From Mangifera indica (lineage: Eukaryota; Streptophyta; Magnoliopsida; Sapindales; Anacardiaceae): a stretch of DNA of 64,000 nucleotides. The stretch covers positions 10,903,228 through 10,967,227 of the forward strand of contig NC_058152.1 of the NCBI RefSeq assembly GCF_011075055.1, in the 5' to 3' direction. This document shows, piece by piece, positions 23,989 to 35,050 of the stretch; the stretch's first letter is position 1, and every line of letters starts with the position of its first letter. The position numbers were made by a program, and so were the translations under genes. The notes under the pieces were generated by a model. It searched no databases. It had not been told where the DNA came from and worked only from the letters and a program-made list of their open reading frames with translations.

Positions 23989-24920
23989 ATGAGTCATTCA
24001 TCTGTCCTAGTCCCAATGCTAATATTCATTGGTGACAAATATGATTATTGGTGCATCAAGATGAGGGCATTTTTTCAATCCCAAAATTTATGGGATATAG
24101 TCAAATTTGGGTTCAGTCTTCCAGAAGAGACATCCATCTATTCAAAAGATTAACTAAAGGTGTTAGAGGACAACTAGATGAAGGATTCAAGGGCTCTCTT
24201 CATTCTGCAACAAGCACTATCAAATGATCTATTCCTTAGAATCAGTGGAGCTTCAAGTGCCAAAAAAGCTTGGGGATGTCTTGCAAGAAGAGTTTCATGG
24301 TAGTGAGAAGATACGCTCTTCTAAATTACAAACTCTTAAAACAGATTTTGAAAATATTAGGATGAATGAGTTTGAAAGTGAGAATGTTTACTATTCTAGA
24401 TTGAAAGAATTAGTGAATCAATTGACATTCTATGGAGAAAATATTTTTGATGGTAAAATTGTAGAGAAAATTTTGATAAGTGTCATTGAAAAATATGATT
24501 CTATAGTAAATGTAACTGAAAAGTCAAAAGATATATCTAAATTATCAGTAACAAAATTGATAGGTTCATTAGAGAGTGCTTTTCAGTCAAAGTTTAACAT
24601 ACACTCTCAAAAGTCAAAACTTAGATGGAAGGAAACAAGTCAAAATTCTTCAAGAAAAGATAGTTCTAACAATACAGATAATAAAAAATATCCATCTTGT
24701 GGAATTTGTAAAAGAATGAGTCATTTGGAGAAAGATTGTTAGTTTCCTAATAAGCTGAAATGTCTGAATTATCAAAAATTTGGACATGAAGAAAAGGATT
24801 GTCACTTTAGAGTAAAGCATCAAGCAAACTACTTTAAAGATAAAGACGAAGACGAAGTGCTTTTCTATGCTGATCCATTAGTATCTAAAGCAAAGAAAGA
24901 TAAAAAGGCTTATTGATAAT
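23989..24920 (+). pseudogene. Copia gag (UBN2-type) with two zinc knuckles, broken
   Basis: The frame opens at ATG 23989 with a segment ending in GDKYDYWCIKMRAFFQSQ, the usual copia gag start. It meets stops at about 24150 and 24177, and after a shift continues at 24240-24742 with LQTLKTDFENIRMNE...YYSRLKELVNQL, typical of the gag-polypeptide UBN2 domain. Two knuckles follow: CGICKRMSHLEKDC, then after a stop CLNYQKFGHEEKDC. The RNA-packaging role is known for the family; this copy cannot make the intact protein. Confidence 0.9.
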
Positions 24921-25600
24921 GGTTGTAGTAATCACAAGACTAGAGATAACAATATTTTCTGTGATATTGTTGCATCAATCAAATCACAAGTCAAATTGGG
25001 CGATGAAGCATTGGTGGAAGCAAAAGGGAAAGGCACAATTGTCATAGAAATAAAGAAAGGCACAAGATTCATCCATAATGTCCTTCTAGTTCCCAACTTA
25101 AAGCATAAGCTACTCATTATGGGTCAGATGATTCAAAATGACGACTCCTTCCACTTTGAAGGATATACTTGTTCCATCTATGACAAAAATAATAAAAGTT
25201 TGGTTATTGCAGTTGTAAAGATAGAGTAACAAAACTTTCTAATCTAATAAAGGTATGCACATGAAATAGCTATGATGGCACAACATGATAACTCATGGTT
25301 GTGGCATCGGAGGTTCGGTCATTTCCATTTGCATAGATTGAAGATTCTCCATTAGAAAAATATGATGATGAATTTGCTTGATATTCAAGAAAATGATGAT
25401 ATATGTGAAAGATGCTTACTTGGAAAACAACAACGTCAACCATTTCCATATGGAAAGGCATGGAGAGCTAACAACTTATTAGAGTTAGTACATATAGATG
25501 TATGCGATCCAATGAGAACTCCCACAGATAATGGAAGCAGGTATTTCATTTTGTTCATTAATGATTACTTTATAATGACATGAGTCTACTGTGAAAGATC
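24900..25600 (+). pseudogene. Copia protease and integrase N-terminal remnant
   Basis: The translation shows LIDNGCSNHKTRDNN where active protease has D-S-G, so the catalytic triad motif reads DNG. Next come VPNLKHKLLIMGQM and the pre-integrase block with WRRFGHFHLHRL-like sequence. Then DICERCLLGKQQRQPFP gives the zinc-binding part, and LELVHIDVCDPMRTP opens the integrase core. Stops and shifts separate the parts. Confidence 0.85.
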
Positions 25601-27880
25601 ATAGGTTTTTAAAGTATTTAAGAAATTCAAAAACCATGCTGAGAAACAAAACAGTCACTACATAAAGACACTAAGGAGTGATCATGGCAAAGAATGCACC
25701 TTTAGAAAATTTGACAAGTTTTGTAAGGATAAAGAAGTTGAGCATCAACTGATTGTAGGATATGCTCTAGAATAGAATGATGTATTCGAGAGGAACAATA
25801 CAGTGATGGAGATGGCTAAAGCAATGCTTAAAAAGAAAGGTCTTCCTAACTCATTTTGGGTTAAAGCTGTATACAACGTAGTCTATTTGTTAAAAGATGT
25901 CTCACAAAAGTTGGTCAAAATAAGACACTAGTTGAAGCATGGTGTGGACATAAACCATCAGCGTAACATCTCAAAGTTTTTAACTGTATATGTTACATTC
26001 ATGTACTAGAAGAAAAGAGAAGTAAGATGGATAAGGAAACAGAAAAAGGAATTTTCTTGGGTTACAACACTTAATCAAAAAGGTTTAGAGTCTACAACTC
26101 AAAACCCAAGAAGTTGATTATCAGTCGAGATGTGAAGTTTGATGAAAATGTTGCATGGAACTGGGATAAAAAATAGGTTGAGAAAAGAAATATTACTGTC
26201 TTGACTCAACCAATGGCTTCAACTCAAGAACAAGAGCTAGAGGAAAAACTAGAATCTAAACCAAAGACTTCAACTAGCATTCATGCAAGTCAACATGAAG
26301 AATCTTCTCCTGAAACACCATCATGGAAAGTCAAATCTCTTGTTGACATATATGAGTCTTACAACTTCATAACTATAGAACCAAAAAATTTTGAGACAAC
26401 CTTATAGTGAGAAGTATGGGTGAAGGCCATGCAAAAAGAAGTGAAGATGATTGAGAAATATAATATTTGGAAGCTAATAGACCATCCTAAAGATAATGAG
26501 ATCATCTGAGTGAAGTGGGTCTACAAGACAAAGTTCAATTTTGATGGCACAATTTAGAAGCACAAAGCCAATTTATTTGTAAAAGGCTATGCACAACAAT
26601 TTGAAGTCAACTACAATGAGACATTTGCTCTGGTTGCACGATTAGACACCATCCAAACTCTTATTGCACACAAGGCATAGAAGAAATGGAAGATTTATCA
26701 GCTTGATGCGAAGTTAGCCTTTCTCAATGGATACCTTGAAGAAGAAATATAAGTAGAGCAACCTTAAGGGTTCGTGATTTTAGAAAAGGAAGATAAAATA
26801 CTTAAACTGAAGAAAACATTATATGACCTAAAGTAAGCTTAGAGAGTCTAGCACAACATGATTGATGAATACTTCACTGATCAAAGATTCAAGAAGAGTA
26901 AAAGCGAATTGACTCTGCACATCAAGTCTCATGATGACAACATTCTTATCATCTCTTTTTATATAGATGATTTTATCTACACAGGTAACAACAAGAAGAT
27001 GATGAAAGAGTTTAAAGAAGATATGATGCTGGCATTCAAGATGATAGATTTGAACTTGATGCATTGTTTTCTTGGTATTGAAATTATCCAAGAAGTGTCT
27101 AAGATATTCATCTCACAAAAAAAGTATATTGAGAATCTATTCAAAAGATTTTAAGATGAACAAGTGCAAGCTAGTAACAATTCCATTGTTTACTAATGAA
27201 AAATTCAGAAAAGAAGATGGTTTTGAGAAAGTAGATGCTTCACACTACGTAAGTCTCATTGGGTGTCTATTTTACTTGACTACCACTCAACCGAATATGA
27301 TGCATGCTATTAGCCTACTATCGAGTTCATGAAGAATCCTAGTCAAATTCACTACAAAGCTGTAGAGAGAATTTTATGACACTTATAAGGTACAAAAGAC
27401 TATGACATTTGGTTTAGTCTTGTAAGTAACTCGAATCTAATTGGCTACATTGATAGTGATTGGACAAGATTTACAAATGACATAAAAAGTACTTTCGGCT
27501 ATGCATTTACACTAGGCTTATGAATATTCTCATAGGCGTCTAAGAAACAAGAAAGTGTCGCACAATCATCTGTAGAAGTAGAATACATAGTAGCTGCAAA
27601 TACAACAAATCAAGCTATTTGGCTTTGAAGGATACTCAAAGAGATGGCAGAAGCTCAACAACAAGTAACAAAGATTCTATGCAATAGTAAATAAGCAATC
27701 GCAATGGCCAAGAATCCTATATTTCTTAATCGCATGAAGCACATAGTGATCAAGTATCATTTTCTTAGGGAAGTTGAAGCTAATAAAGAGATAGTGTTTC
27801 AATACTGCATAACAAAAGAGCAATTGGCAAACATCTTCATCAAAGCGCTACTGTGAGATAATTTGAAAATTTCAGAATTT
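25600..27880 (+). pseudogene. Copia integrase core, reverse transcriptase and RNase H, broken
   Basis: In order: degenerate integrase core; the hinge with GIFLGYNT; reverse transcriptase beginning with WVKAMQKEVKMIEKYN; the active-site block reading FYIDDFIYTGNN at about 26955-26995 (YVDD type); GCLFYLTTTQPNMMHA; and the RNase H end with KKQESVAQSSVEVEYIVAA. At least ten in-frame stops replace Trp, Gln or Arg codons, a pattern suggesting C-to-T change at methylated sites. No active polyprotein is possible. Confidence 0.88.
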
Positions 27881-27915
27881 CGATTGGAGTTACTGGAATT
27901 TGCATCAAGGAGGAG

Positions 27916-28264
27916 TGTTAAAATACTGATGCAAATTAAGGACACATAAGCTAATCTTCAAGTTACATGGCCACATGTCAAGTGAAGAGATAGCCAAAAG
28001 TTAAGCCAATATAGTTGCAAACCGCCTAAGAGGAATTGCTTCTTTAATCGTTAGCAACCGCCCAGCAACAATATAAATAGGCTTGCATGTTTCACTTGTA
28101 ATTCATCCATCAATCAAACAATTCCTTCTATAAAAAATTTTCTCTTATAAATTTGTGAGTGCTCGAAGAGTAATCAAGCTCTTGTGTTCCATTTAAGTTA
28201 ATAGAAATTTCCATTTCTATAAACTTTCTAGTTAAAAAAATTTATTCTATTTGTTTTCCTAACA
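27916..28264 (+). repeat. 3' LTR of the 23.4-kb copia
   Basis: The LTR is 349 bp, starts right after the polypurine tract and ends CCTAACA before the target duplication TTGCC. Confidence 0.95.
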
Positions 28265-28269
28265 TTGCC

Positions 28270-28847
28270 AATTAATTTGTTCAAATAATTTATATATCTA
28301 ATTTTATCCAAATAGGGTGCCATAGATCACCTCCAAATCAAGTAACATTAATTGTTTGGCATAGTCGTATGCCTCCAACAATTTTCACATTAAAATAAAA
28401 ATAAAATATCTACTTGCATTATAAAAAGATTAAGAGAAGATGGAATTTTAGGAATAAATTAGAATACATCAATTTGTATGAATAAATTAATTAAAAAAAT
28501 TAATAAATATAATATTATTTTTTAAATAAATATAATTTTAATAAAATATATTCATGTCATATCAAGATGGTTTAAAATCATTCTTTGTTACATTTTTTAT
28601 TTTGTAATGATCATAATATGATCTATTAAAATTATCGCAGTCACAAGATTATATTTCAATTTGCATTAGATAAATAAAATAAGAAGAAGTTGCTTAAAAT
28701 TAATAATAATTAATTCTAACTAATTATGGCCCCCTTTGTCTAATTTTAGGTCCTCTCATAGTACACTTGGACCTATCAATAAAATAAAGGGGTTCAATTT
28801 AATAATTAGGGTTTGGTAAATATACCTGTATTCATGTATTACTTCTT
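28270..28847. other. AT-rich intergenic DNA
   Basis: No gene or repeat end was recognised. No trace of the missing N-terminal half of the P450 pseudogene that follows could be found here. Confidence 0.5.
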
Positions 28848-29635
28848 ATGAATTAACAGTTATGCGAGAAATTCTTAAGAAATCAACGAAAGCGATGGAA
28901 GAAGCAGACGAAGCAGAAGAGAGTTTTAAGGTTTTGAATCTTGAGTTAAGTGGGCATGAGATCTGTGGACCAACTCTTATAGATGAGAAAACTATTAAAG
29001 AAAACTTGATTGCTCTCATTTATGCAGGTTGAAGAAACAACAAGAACAGCTCTCACTTGGTTCTTCTGGTGTCTCTCGAAAAACCCATCAGTTGAGGGGA
29101 AAATCAAAGAAGAATTAAGACGAAATCCTGCAGGAAAAGAAGTCGAAAAAGGGCAAATCCTCTTCAACTTGGATGAGCTGAGTAAGCTTGTTTATCTCCA
29201 TGCAGCTTTATCTGAAACCCTGAGGCTATTCCCTCCAGTCCCACATGAAACCAGGATTCCAGTTGAACCAGATTGCTTCCAAGCGGCCATAAGGTGAATC
29301 CAAATACGTCGATCATAGTCTCTTCGTATGCAATGGGGAGAATGACGTCGATTTGGGGCGAGGATTGCGAAGAATTCAGGCCAGAGAGATAGATTACTGA
29401 AGATGGAGGGATTAAACATTATCCACTGCACAAATTCTTTGCCTTCGATGCGAGGCCAAGAATTTTCCCGGGCAAGGACGTTGGATTCTTCTTGATGAAG
29501 GCCATTGTGGCAACGATTCTTCCTAACTACGATGTTCAAGTAGTGGAAAATCACCCTGTGGTTCAAAATCTTAGCATTGCGTTATCTATGAAGTATGGAT
29601 TACTGGCTAGGTTTAAGAGTATATCATCAGCTTGA
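28848..29635 (+). pseudogene. 5'-truncated CYP96A-like P450 pseudogene
   Basis: The sequence corresponds to the C-terminal half of the P450s in this window, from about the middle of the protein to the stop at 29633. It retains a segment with ICGPTLIDEKTIKENLI, an I-helix reading EETTRTALTWFFW, ExxR as ETLR, GEDCEEF, and the C-terminus. Lesions: an extra base at about 29026 (frameshift just before the I-helix); a one-base loss at about 29274; TAG (29390-29392) in place of Trp after PER; TTC CCG (29465-29470) in place of the heme-binding Cys and the following Leu; and Arg for Gly in the heme loop. It is a dead gene. The N-terminal half is absent, so it arose by partial duplication or 5' deletion. 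Confidence 0.95.
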
Positions 29636-29837
29636 TGATCATTTAAGCTTTCCAAGCTTTAATTTTAGATGTTATATTTGCTGTTTAATTTACAAGTTAT
29701 TTTAAAGAAGTATACATGACATGTTAGTTCTAAGTTGGCTAAGCCGAATAATTTACATGCAATTGCTCAACTTGAATATGACACAACAAGTCCTGTTGTA
29801 AGGACTTCAATATCTATATAGTTATAAGTAATGCTAT

Positions 29838-29995
29838 GTGTACTCAATTTTAAGTATCTAATTGGATACTTAAATAATATGTCATTATATAATTGTGTGT
29901 TTTTTAATTTTTAATTTAAAATCACTTGATCATGTGATGATATATCATTTAAATATCTAATTGAATATTTAAAATAAAATATATATAATTCTATT
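29838..29995. mobile_element. Foldback MITE, family C, 3' of the P450 pseudogene
   Basis: 'CTCAATTTTAAGTATCTAAT' on the left pairs with 'AATATCTAATTGAATATTTA' on the right, with the core 'AAATCACTTGATCATGTGAT'. It lies at the same relative place, 3' of a P450, as the copies at 18785 and 45445. Confidence 0.75.
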
Positions 29996-30394
29996 ATATA
30001 GTTATATAAACTTTGGGATAAGTAGTATTTCTCAATATTCTAAGGATTCTTTTACTATATCTTAGTCTCCATTGCTACAACCAATTTGGCTGTGGCCATG
30101 TTAAGAAGTATAAGGATAAATAAGTGAAATTGTGTGTTTTTGTCTTTATCGAAAACGTAGCATTTTGCTTTGAATGGAAATAAAGAGAAGAGGTCAAGAT
30201 AATTCTTGACACATTTTTTGTTTTTTTTTTTATTATCAAAATTGAAAAGTTATCTTGAAAATCGATTATTTAGAAAATTATTGAGTATACAAATGATTAT
30301 ATATATATAAATAATTATTATGTTTAGTTAGAGATACAAATTAGTCTATCATTATTGATAAATATGTATCTAATTTACTAGAGTTTACTCAGCC

Positions 30395-31424
30395 CTTTCT
30401 CTCATGTCTATCCCTAAAGAACCTAAAACTATGACAGAGGCTTTGGTAAGTCTGTATTGGTTTCACACTATGTCTAATGAATATTCTGCTTTATTAAATA
30501 ATCAGACTTGGGAATTAGTTCCTAATACATCAGAAATGCATGTAGTTGTCACAAATGGGTCTATAAGACCAAAATGAATTCTGATGGGTCACTACATAAG
30601 TCTAAAGCTAGGTTGGTAGGAAAAGATTTCCAACAGACCCCTGAAGTAGATAATTTTGAAACCTTTAGTTTTATTGTGAAGCCCATTACTATCAGAATCA
30701 TGATCACATTGGCAGTGTCTTATCAGTGGCCTGTTTTCTAAATTGACGTTGATAATGCATCCTTCAATGGAAAATTAAAAGAAGTTGTTTATATGAGTTA
30801 GCCTCAAGGATTTATAGATCCGATAAGGCACAATCATGTCTCCAAGCTGGTGAAGGCTTTATATGGGCTTAAACAGGCTCCCAAGCCTAGTATGAGAAGT
30901 TAAAAAAGGCACTATTAGCCAAGGGGTTTTCAAATGCTATTTCAGAAAACAGTTTTTTTTTGCAAATTGAGAAGTTGAGAATTTTTGTCCTGGTGTATGC
31001 AGATGATATCCTCTTAATAGGAACCGATGCACAGTATATTGATGAATTAGTTTTAGATTTGAATTCTCAATTTTCCTTAAAAGATTGGGTAAATTAAGCT
31101 ATTATTTTGGGGTTTGAGGCTGAGAGAACTAAAGCTGGTTTGCTTCGGAAGCAGTCCAAATTTATTAATAAAAATTAGAATGAGTGAAGCCAATGCAGTG
31201 AGTACACCCTTATCAAGGGGGGTTAAACTACTTGTAGGAGGTCCTACGTTGTATAGAAGTACTATAACGACTTTACAATACCTAACAATGACTAGCCTTG
31301 ACTTAGCTTTATCAGTTAAAAAGTTGAGTCAATTTTTAAAAGCTCCTACACATTTACAATGACATGCCTGCAAGACGGTATTGATGTACATTAAGGGCAC
31401 CTTTTGTTGTGGAATTTTCTTCAA
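30395..31424 (+). pseudogene. Copia reverse transcriptase remnant
   Basis: The translation holds EPKTMTEALVS...NNQTWELVP (start of the reverse transcriptase region) and the IDVDNASFNGKL block. It continues with VYMS followed by a stop, then LYGLKQAPK, the active-site block VYADDILLIG near 30995 and YLTMTSLDLALSVKKLSQF at about 31280. Frameshifts and stops are scattered throughout. Confidence 0.88.
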
Positions 31425-31433
31425 ACTAGTGAC

Positions 31434-32001
31434 CTATGTAGCATGGAAATTGAAACAGGAAAATGTGGAAACGCGGAAACGAAAATATAGAAACATATTT
31501 TTTACAAAATATAAGAAACTGAAACGTAGGAAAACTTATATATATGATAAAATAAGGGTTTTTTTATAAATACCAAATTTTTTATAACAAAAATATATAA
31601 ACTTGTATAGTATAAAAATAAATAATAAAAAAAGAATGAAGAAAAAAAATATTATAAAATGGAATCATAGTTACTATTGTAAATTATTCTTGAGCAAGTA
31701 CATGTAGATATTTAAAAAAAAAAATAATGCATACTAATCTATATTACATGTTAAGGAGCAGATGAGTGACACATCGAAAAGTAGAGAGAAGATGAATTCA
31801 ATATGAGATTTAAAGACATTTCAGGTTAAAAAATACAAAAGATATGTATTTAATCGATTTCACGATTTTCTTTTAAAGAAAACATGTTTCAAAAATTTTG
31901 AAATGATCCGAAACGTTTCGTACAAGTTTCTAGGAGTTTCAGAAAGAGAAACGTTTCTGAAACATGGAAACGCACTCTATTATGAGTTTCCGTGCTACTT
32001 T
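31434..32001. mobile_element. Mutator-type MITE with perfect 9-bp TSD
   Basis: The 568-bp insert is flanked by ACTAGTGAC on both sides (31425-31433 and 32002-32010), a perfect 9-bp duplication as made by Mutator-like transposases. Its ends are inverted over about a dozen bases (TAGCATGGAAAT and AGTTTCCGTGCTA). It splits the copia pol region, and RNase H resumes directly after. The interior is rich in GGAAAC/GTTTCC phrases and has no coding capacity beyond a chance ORF. Confidence 0.88.
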
Positions 32002-32010
32002 ACTAGTGAC

Positions 32011-32480
32011 TTATTTTAAGGTAGAAGCCTATGCTAATGCAAGTTGAGCTGGAATTGTGGGAGATAAAATGGCCTACAAATGGCTTATATGTGTTCTTTG
32101 GGCAAAATATAGAGCAATGGTGTTCTAGGAAACAAAAGTTGGTAGCCTTATCTTTAACAGAGTCCAAATATAAGGCCTTAAGTTATGTATCTACTGAGGT
32201 AGCATGGCTGAGAACCTTATTAGGGGAGATACATATTTCATACACAAGTCCAGTAATCATATGGTGTGGTAATCTGAGTACAAGTGCATTAGCTCCAAAT
32301 TTTGCGTTTCAGAGCCAAACAAAACACGTAGAAATTGATGTTCACTTCATAAGAGAGCAAGTATCATCTAAAATTTTGGAGGTACTATATGTACTTACTT
32401 AATTTCAAGTAGTTGATATTCTTCCTAAGCCACAACCTACGACTGGATTTTTTGTGTTAAGGGCCAGACTGATTGAAGGT
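32011..32480 (+). pseudogene. Copia RNase H remnant
   Basis: The frame contains WCSRKQKLVALSLTESKYKA then VAWLRTLLGEI and TKHVEIDVHFIREQV, which is the copia RNase H order. A stop at about 32400 precedes VDILPKPQP (normally ADILTKPL). It is the continuation of the reverse transcriptase left of the 568-bp MITE. Confidence 0.9.
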
Positions 32481-32919
32481 TTGAACTGTGACAAAGAAGT
32501 AACTAGTGGGTGTAAGGAAAATGGTGGAACAGGGAAGTAGTTGAAGGGAAGAAATGGCAACTCAGGAAGGAGTTGTGTGTATTATTGTTTCTGTTCTGTC
32601 TTTCAGGGAGGAGTTTTGTTTGCATTTGGTCAACAGGAAAGTTGTGATGTAGGGAGGTGTTTCTCAAGTGTGGTGTTTCTTTTTTCAGCAGAGGAAGTTG
32701 TAGTGCAGGGAGGAGTCATGTTCTTAGCTGTGATGAAAATTATTGTTGTTCGCTTCAATCTGATTGTTTTATTTTTTATTACTACTGATTACTGCAGCTA
32801 GTTGTTACTGAGAAATGGCTTAGCTATTTGTGTTCTTGTGTGGTTATATTGTAATGTTGTTGAGACTCTACTATACTTCTTTTGCAAGTCATACATTGAC
32901 TTTTTGACTTGAGGGAGGA
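32481..32919. other. Copia 3' untranslated region
   Basis: The sequence between RNase H and the right LTR contains repeated 'GGGAGGAG' and 'GGGAGG' purine phrases and ends with the polypurine tract. No independent gene is seen. Confidence 0.5.
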
Positions 32920-33546
32920 TGTTAATTGAGAAGTATAGGGTTAAATAAGTGAAACGGTGTGCTTTCATCTTTACCAAAAACGCAATGTTTTGTTTGAACA
33001 GAAAAAAAGAGAAGAGGTTCAGATACATCTGGCCACATTTTGGGGTTTCTGGTATACAGCTAGTTCTGGTGTAGAGTTTTAGGCCACGACCCATTAAATG
33101 GGCTATATATATGTATATTTACAAATCTATCCCTAATTTATTTCTTCTTTCTCCCACTTTATTTATATGAACAAGGCATTACATACTTTGGTTTTGTTTC
33201 TCTATAAATCATGTAACCGTTCTCACACATTTACATAATAAGGACAACAAACTTGAAGATAGAGTAGGTACTCTTTCTGTACTTTTGTTTAATATATAAA
33301 TATTATTTTTTAATATTTTTCATTCATATCAACAATACAACTTAGTCATTGTTTTACAAATATTTTTGTATATGCAATCCGGCACAAAAATATCATTGAA
33401 ACTCTTGGCAATTCAACAGAGGTAGAATGAGAAAAGAATCAATATACCTTTTCATGTCATAATCCACATCATGGTGAAAACCACCTTCACCAAGTTCATT
33501 TAATAAAGCTTGAATAATATAATGTCAAATAAATAATAAAAAAATA

Positions 33547-34289
33547 GGTTAGAAAGACTTATTCTCACTTAAGGTATAGTAAAATTTCAAACTCTTATCT
33601 CCAAACTTTCAAAAACTCAAATACTTACTCATAATCAAATTTTTGTTAAAGATTTTAGTTAGAGTTAAGGGTAAAATTGTTATTTATTAAAAAAATTTTA
33701 AGTTTTATCATATTTTCCTATTTAAGTTTAAAAAACTTACAATTCCCCCAATCCAAAGTTTAAAAACTGCAAATACCCCCTAGGGATCTTCTCTCCAACA
33801 TCGATTCATTGTCTTCGACCATCGGCCGTCCTCCCTCTCGTCTTATCTCTCCCTCTGATCACTCTCTTTTTCCTCTTTGACTGTCTTCGGGTGAGAGAAA
33901 GACAAAATTGTCTTCATCTGAAACAAAGATGATTTCGTCTTCATCTTGGTTGAAGACTGTTAGAGAGGGAAGGAAGAGTGATTAGAGCGAGAGATAAGGT
34001 GGGAGGGAGGACAACTAGAGATGCGAATCGGTGTCGGAGATGAGAGGAGCAAACCCTAGGGGGTTATTGTCCATTTTCAAACTTTAGGTTGGGGGGAATT
34101 ATAAGATTTCTAAATCTGAGATAGAAAAATGTGATAAAACTTTAATTTTTAAATTTTTTTAAGTAAATAACGGTTTTACTGTTAACCCTAATTGAAATTT
34201 GGTTATAGGTGGGTATTTATGTTTTTGAAAATTAGAGGGTGAGAATTTGAGATTTCATTATACATTGGGTGGGAACAAGTCTTTGGGCC
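33547..34289. mobile_element. Foldback element, family B, about 740 bp
   Basis: The outer 230 bp on each side are imperfect inverted repeats. The left starts near 'GTTAGAAAGACTTATTCTCA' and the right ends near 'GGGAACAAGTCTTTGGGCC'. Both arms contain 'AAAATTTAAATTTTT'-like runs and a 'CCCCC' block. The centre (33785-34060) is C/T- and G/A-rich and is itself partly palindromic. There is no coding sequence. Related single arms occur near 730, 16660 and 43700. Confidence 0.75.
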
Positions 34290-34599
34290 TAAAAAATAAA
34301 TTAAAATAACTTAGCTTTGTTGGAACTAAATTATATTAGTCTCCACTCTAAAAATTATATGGATACAACTAAGAAAATATGTGTTGCTGAAATTGTTCAA
34401 GAATATAAAAGTTATTTGACCATTATTGACTCACCTCAAAACTCCTAACCAGATAATCCAACTCCAAAATCTAGTATTTTTCTTCAATTTCTTAGTCAAC
34501 CTCTGAAATGAGTTACAAAGTTATTATTAATTGATTTATTCGATTTTTTTAACTTTTAAAATGACTATTTTCAATTTTGTTTAGAGCATCCAATTATAA
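34290..34599. other. Short intergenic stretch
   Basis: No gene or repeat boundary was recognised. Confidence 0.4.
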
Positions 34600-34656
34600 T
34601 AATCAATGTCATGATTTTCTTAAATGAGGCGATTTTTTTGCGGTAAAACGTGAGAT

Positions 34657-34948
34657 TAGAGTTAGACTCGAATCGAGTCCATTCGAGCTTGAGCTCATAC
34701 TCAGTTTGAACGAGTTCGAAATGAGTCAGCCCTATACGAGCTCAGTCGAGTTCGAATTCGAGCTCAAGTTATTCACCAAATTTTTCAATTAAAAATTTTG
34801 ATACGAAACGATGTCGTTTTGACTAATATATATTAAAACCGAGTTCGAGCTTGGATTTCATAAGTTTGACGAGCTCGAGCTTGAACTCAAGCTCAGCTAT
34901 ATGTAAACCAAACTGAACTCGAGCTTGACTCGGCTCGAATCAACCCTA
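34657..34948. mobile_element. hAT-type MITE with perfect 8-bp TSD
   Basis: The 292-bp element is flanked by CGTGAGAT on both sides (34649-34656, 34949-34956). The ends are inverted: TAGAGTTAGACTCGAATCG on the left and CGGCTCGAATCAACCCTA on the right. The interior repeats GAGCTCGAGCTTGA-like phrases, a pattern common in plant hAT MITEs. The related family D copy at 39.9 kb lacks it. Confidence 0.92.
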
Positions 34949-35050
34949 CGTGAGATGGCATCTACTTATTGTATATCACACCTAATCACTGTTTATAAAA
35001 TGAATAGTCGTGTGACAAATATCTATATGCCCCCAAGTAGGCACCCCACC

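Larger units (their letters stand above)
23434..28264 (+). mobile_element. Complete Ty1/copia retrotransposon with perfect TSD
   Basis: Two 349-bp LTRs, each starting TGTTAAAATA and ending CCTAACA, bound a 4831-bp element. The target duplication TTGCC is perfect (23429-23433 and 28265-28269). A primer-binding site TGGTATCAAAACCC starts one base after the left LTR (tRNA-iMet type), and the polypurine tract AAGGAGGAG abuts the right LTR. Gag, protease, integrase, reverse transcriptase and RNase H follow in copia order. The coding region has many stops and shifts. The LTRs differ at roughly 30 of 349 positions by hand count, so the element is not recent. Confidence 0.95.
30099..33334 (+). mobile_element. 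Internally deleted Ty1/copia element
   Basis: A partial left LTR starts TGTTAAGAAGTATAAGG at 30099. The right LTR starts TGTTAATTGAGAAGTATAGG at 32920 after a purine-rich tract (GAGGGAGGA). The two match for about 120 bp (for example 'AAATAAGTGAAA' and 'AAGAGAAGAGGT'), after which the left copy diverges. Gag, protease and integrase are missing. The right LTR limit (33334) is my estimate from the terminal TATCAACA. A Mutator-type MITE interrupts the pol region at 31434-32001. Confidence 0.75.

Noticed and set aside
31381..31569. 62-aa ORF at the left end of the Mutator-type MITE
   Set aside because: It starts in copia sequence and runs into the inserted MITE, so it is a chance fusion.
32541..32801. 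86-aa ORF between copia RNase H and LTR
   Set aside because: It is low-complexity G-rich untranslated sequence with no domain.
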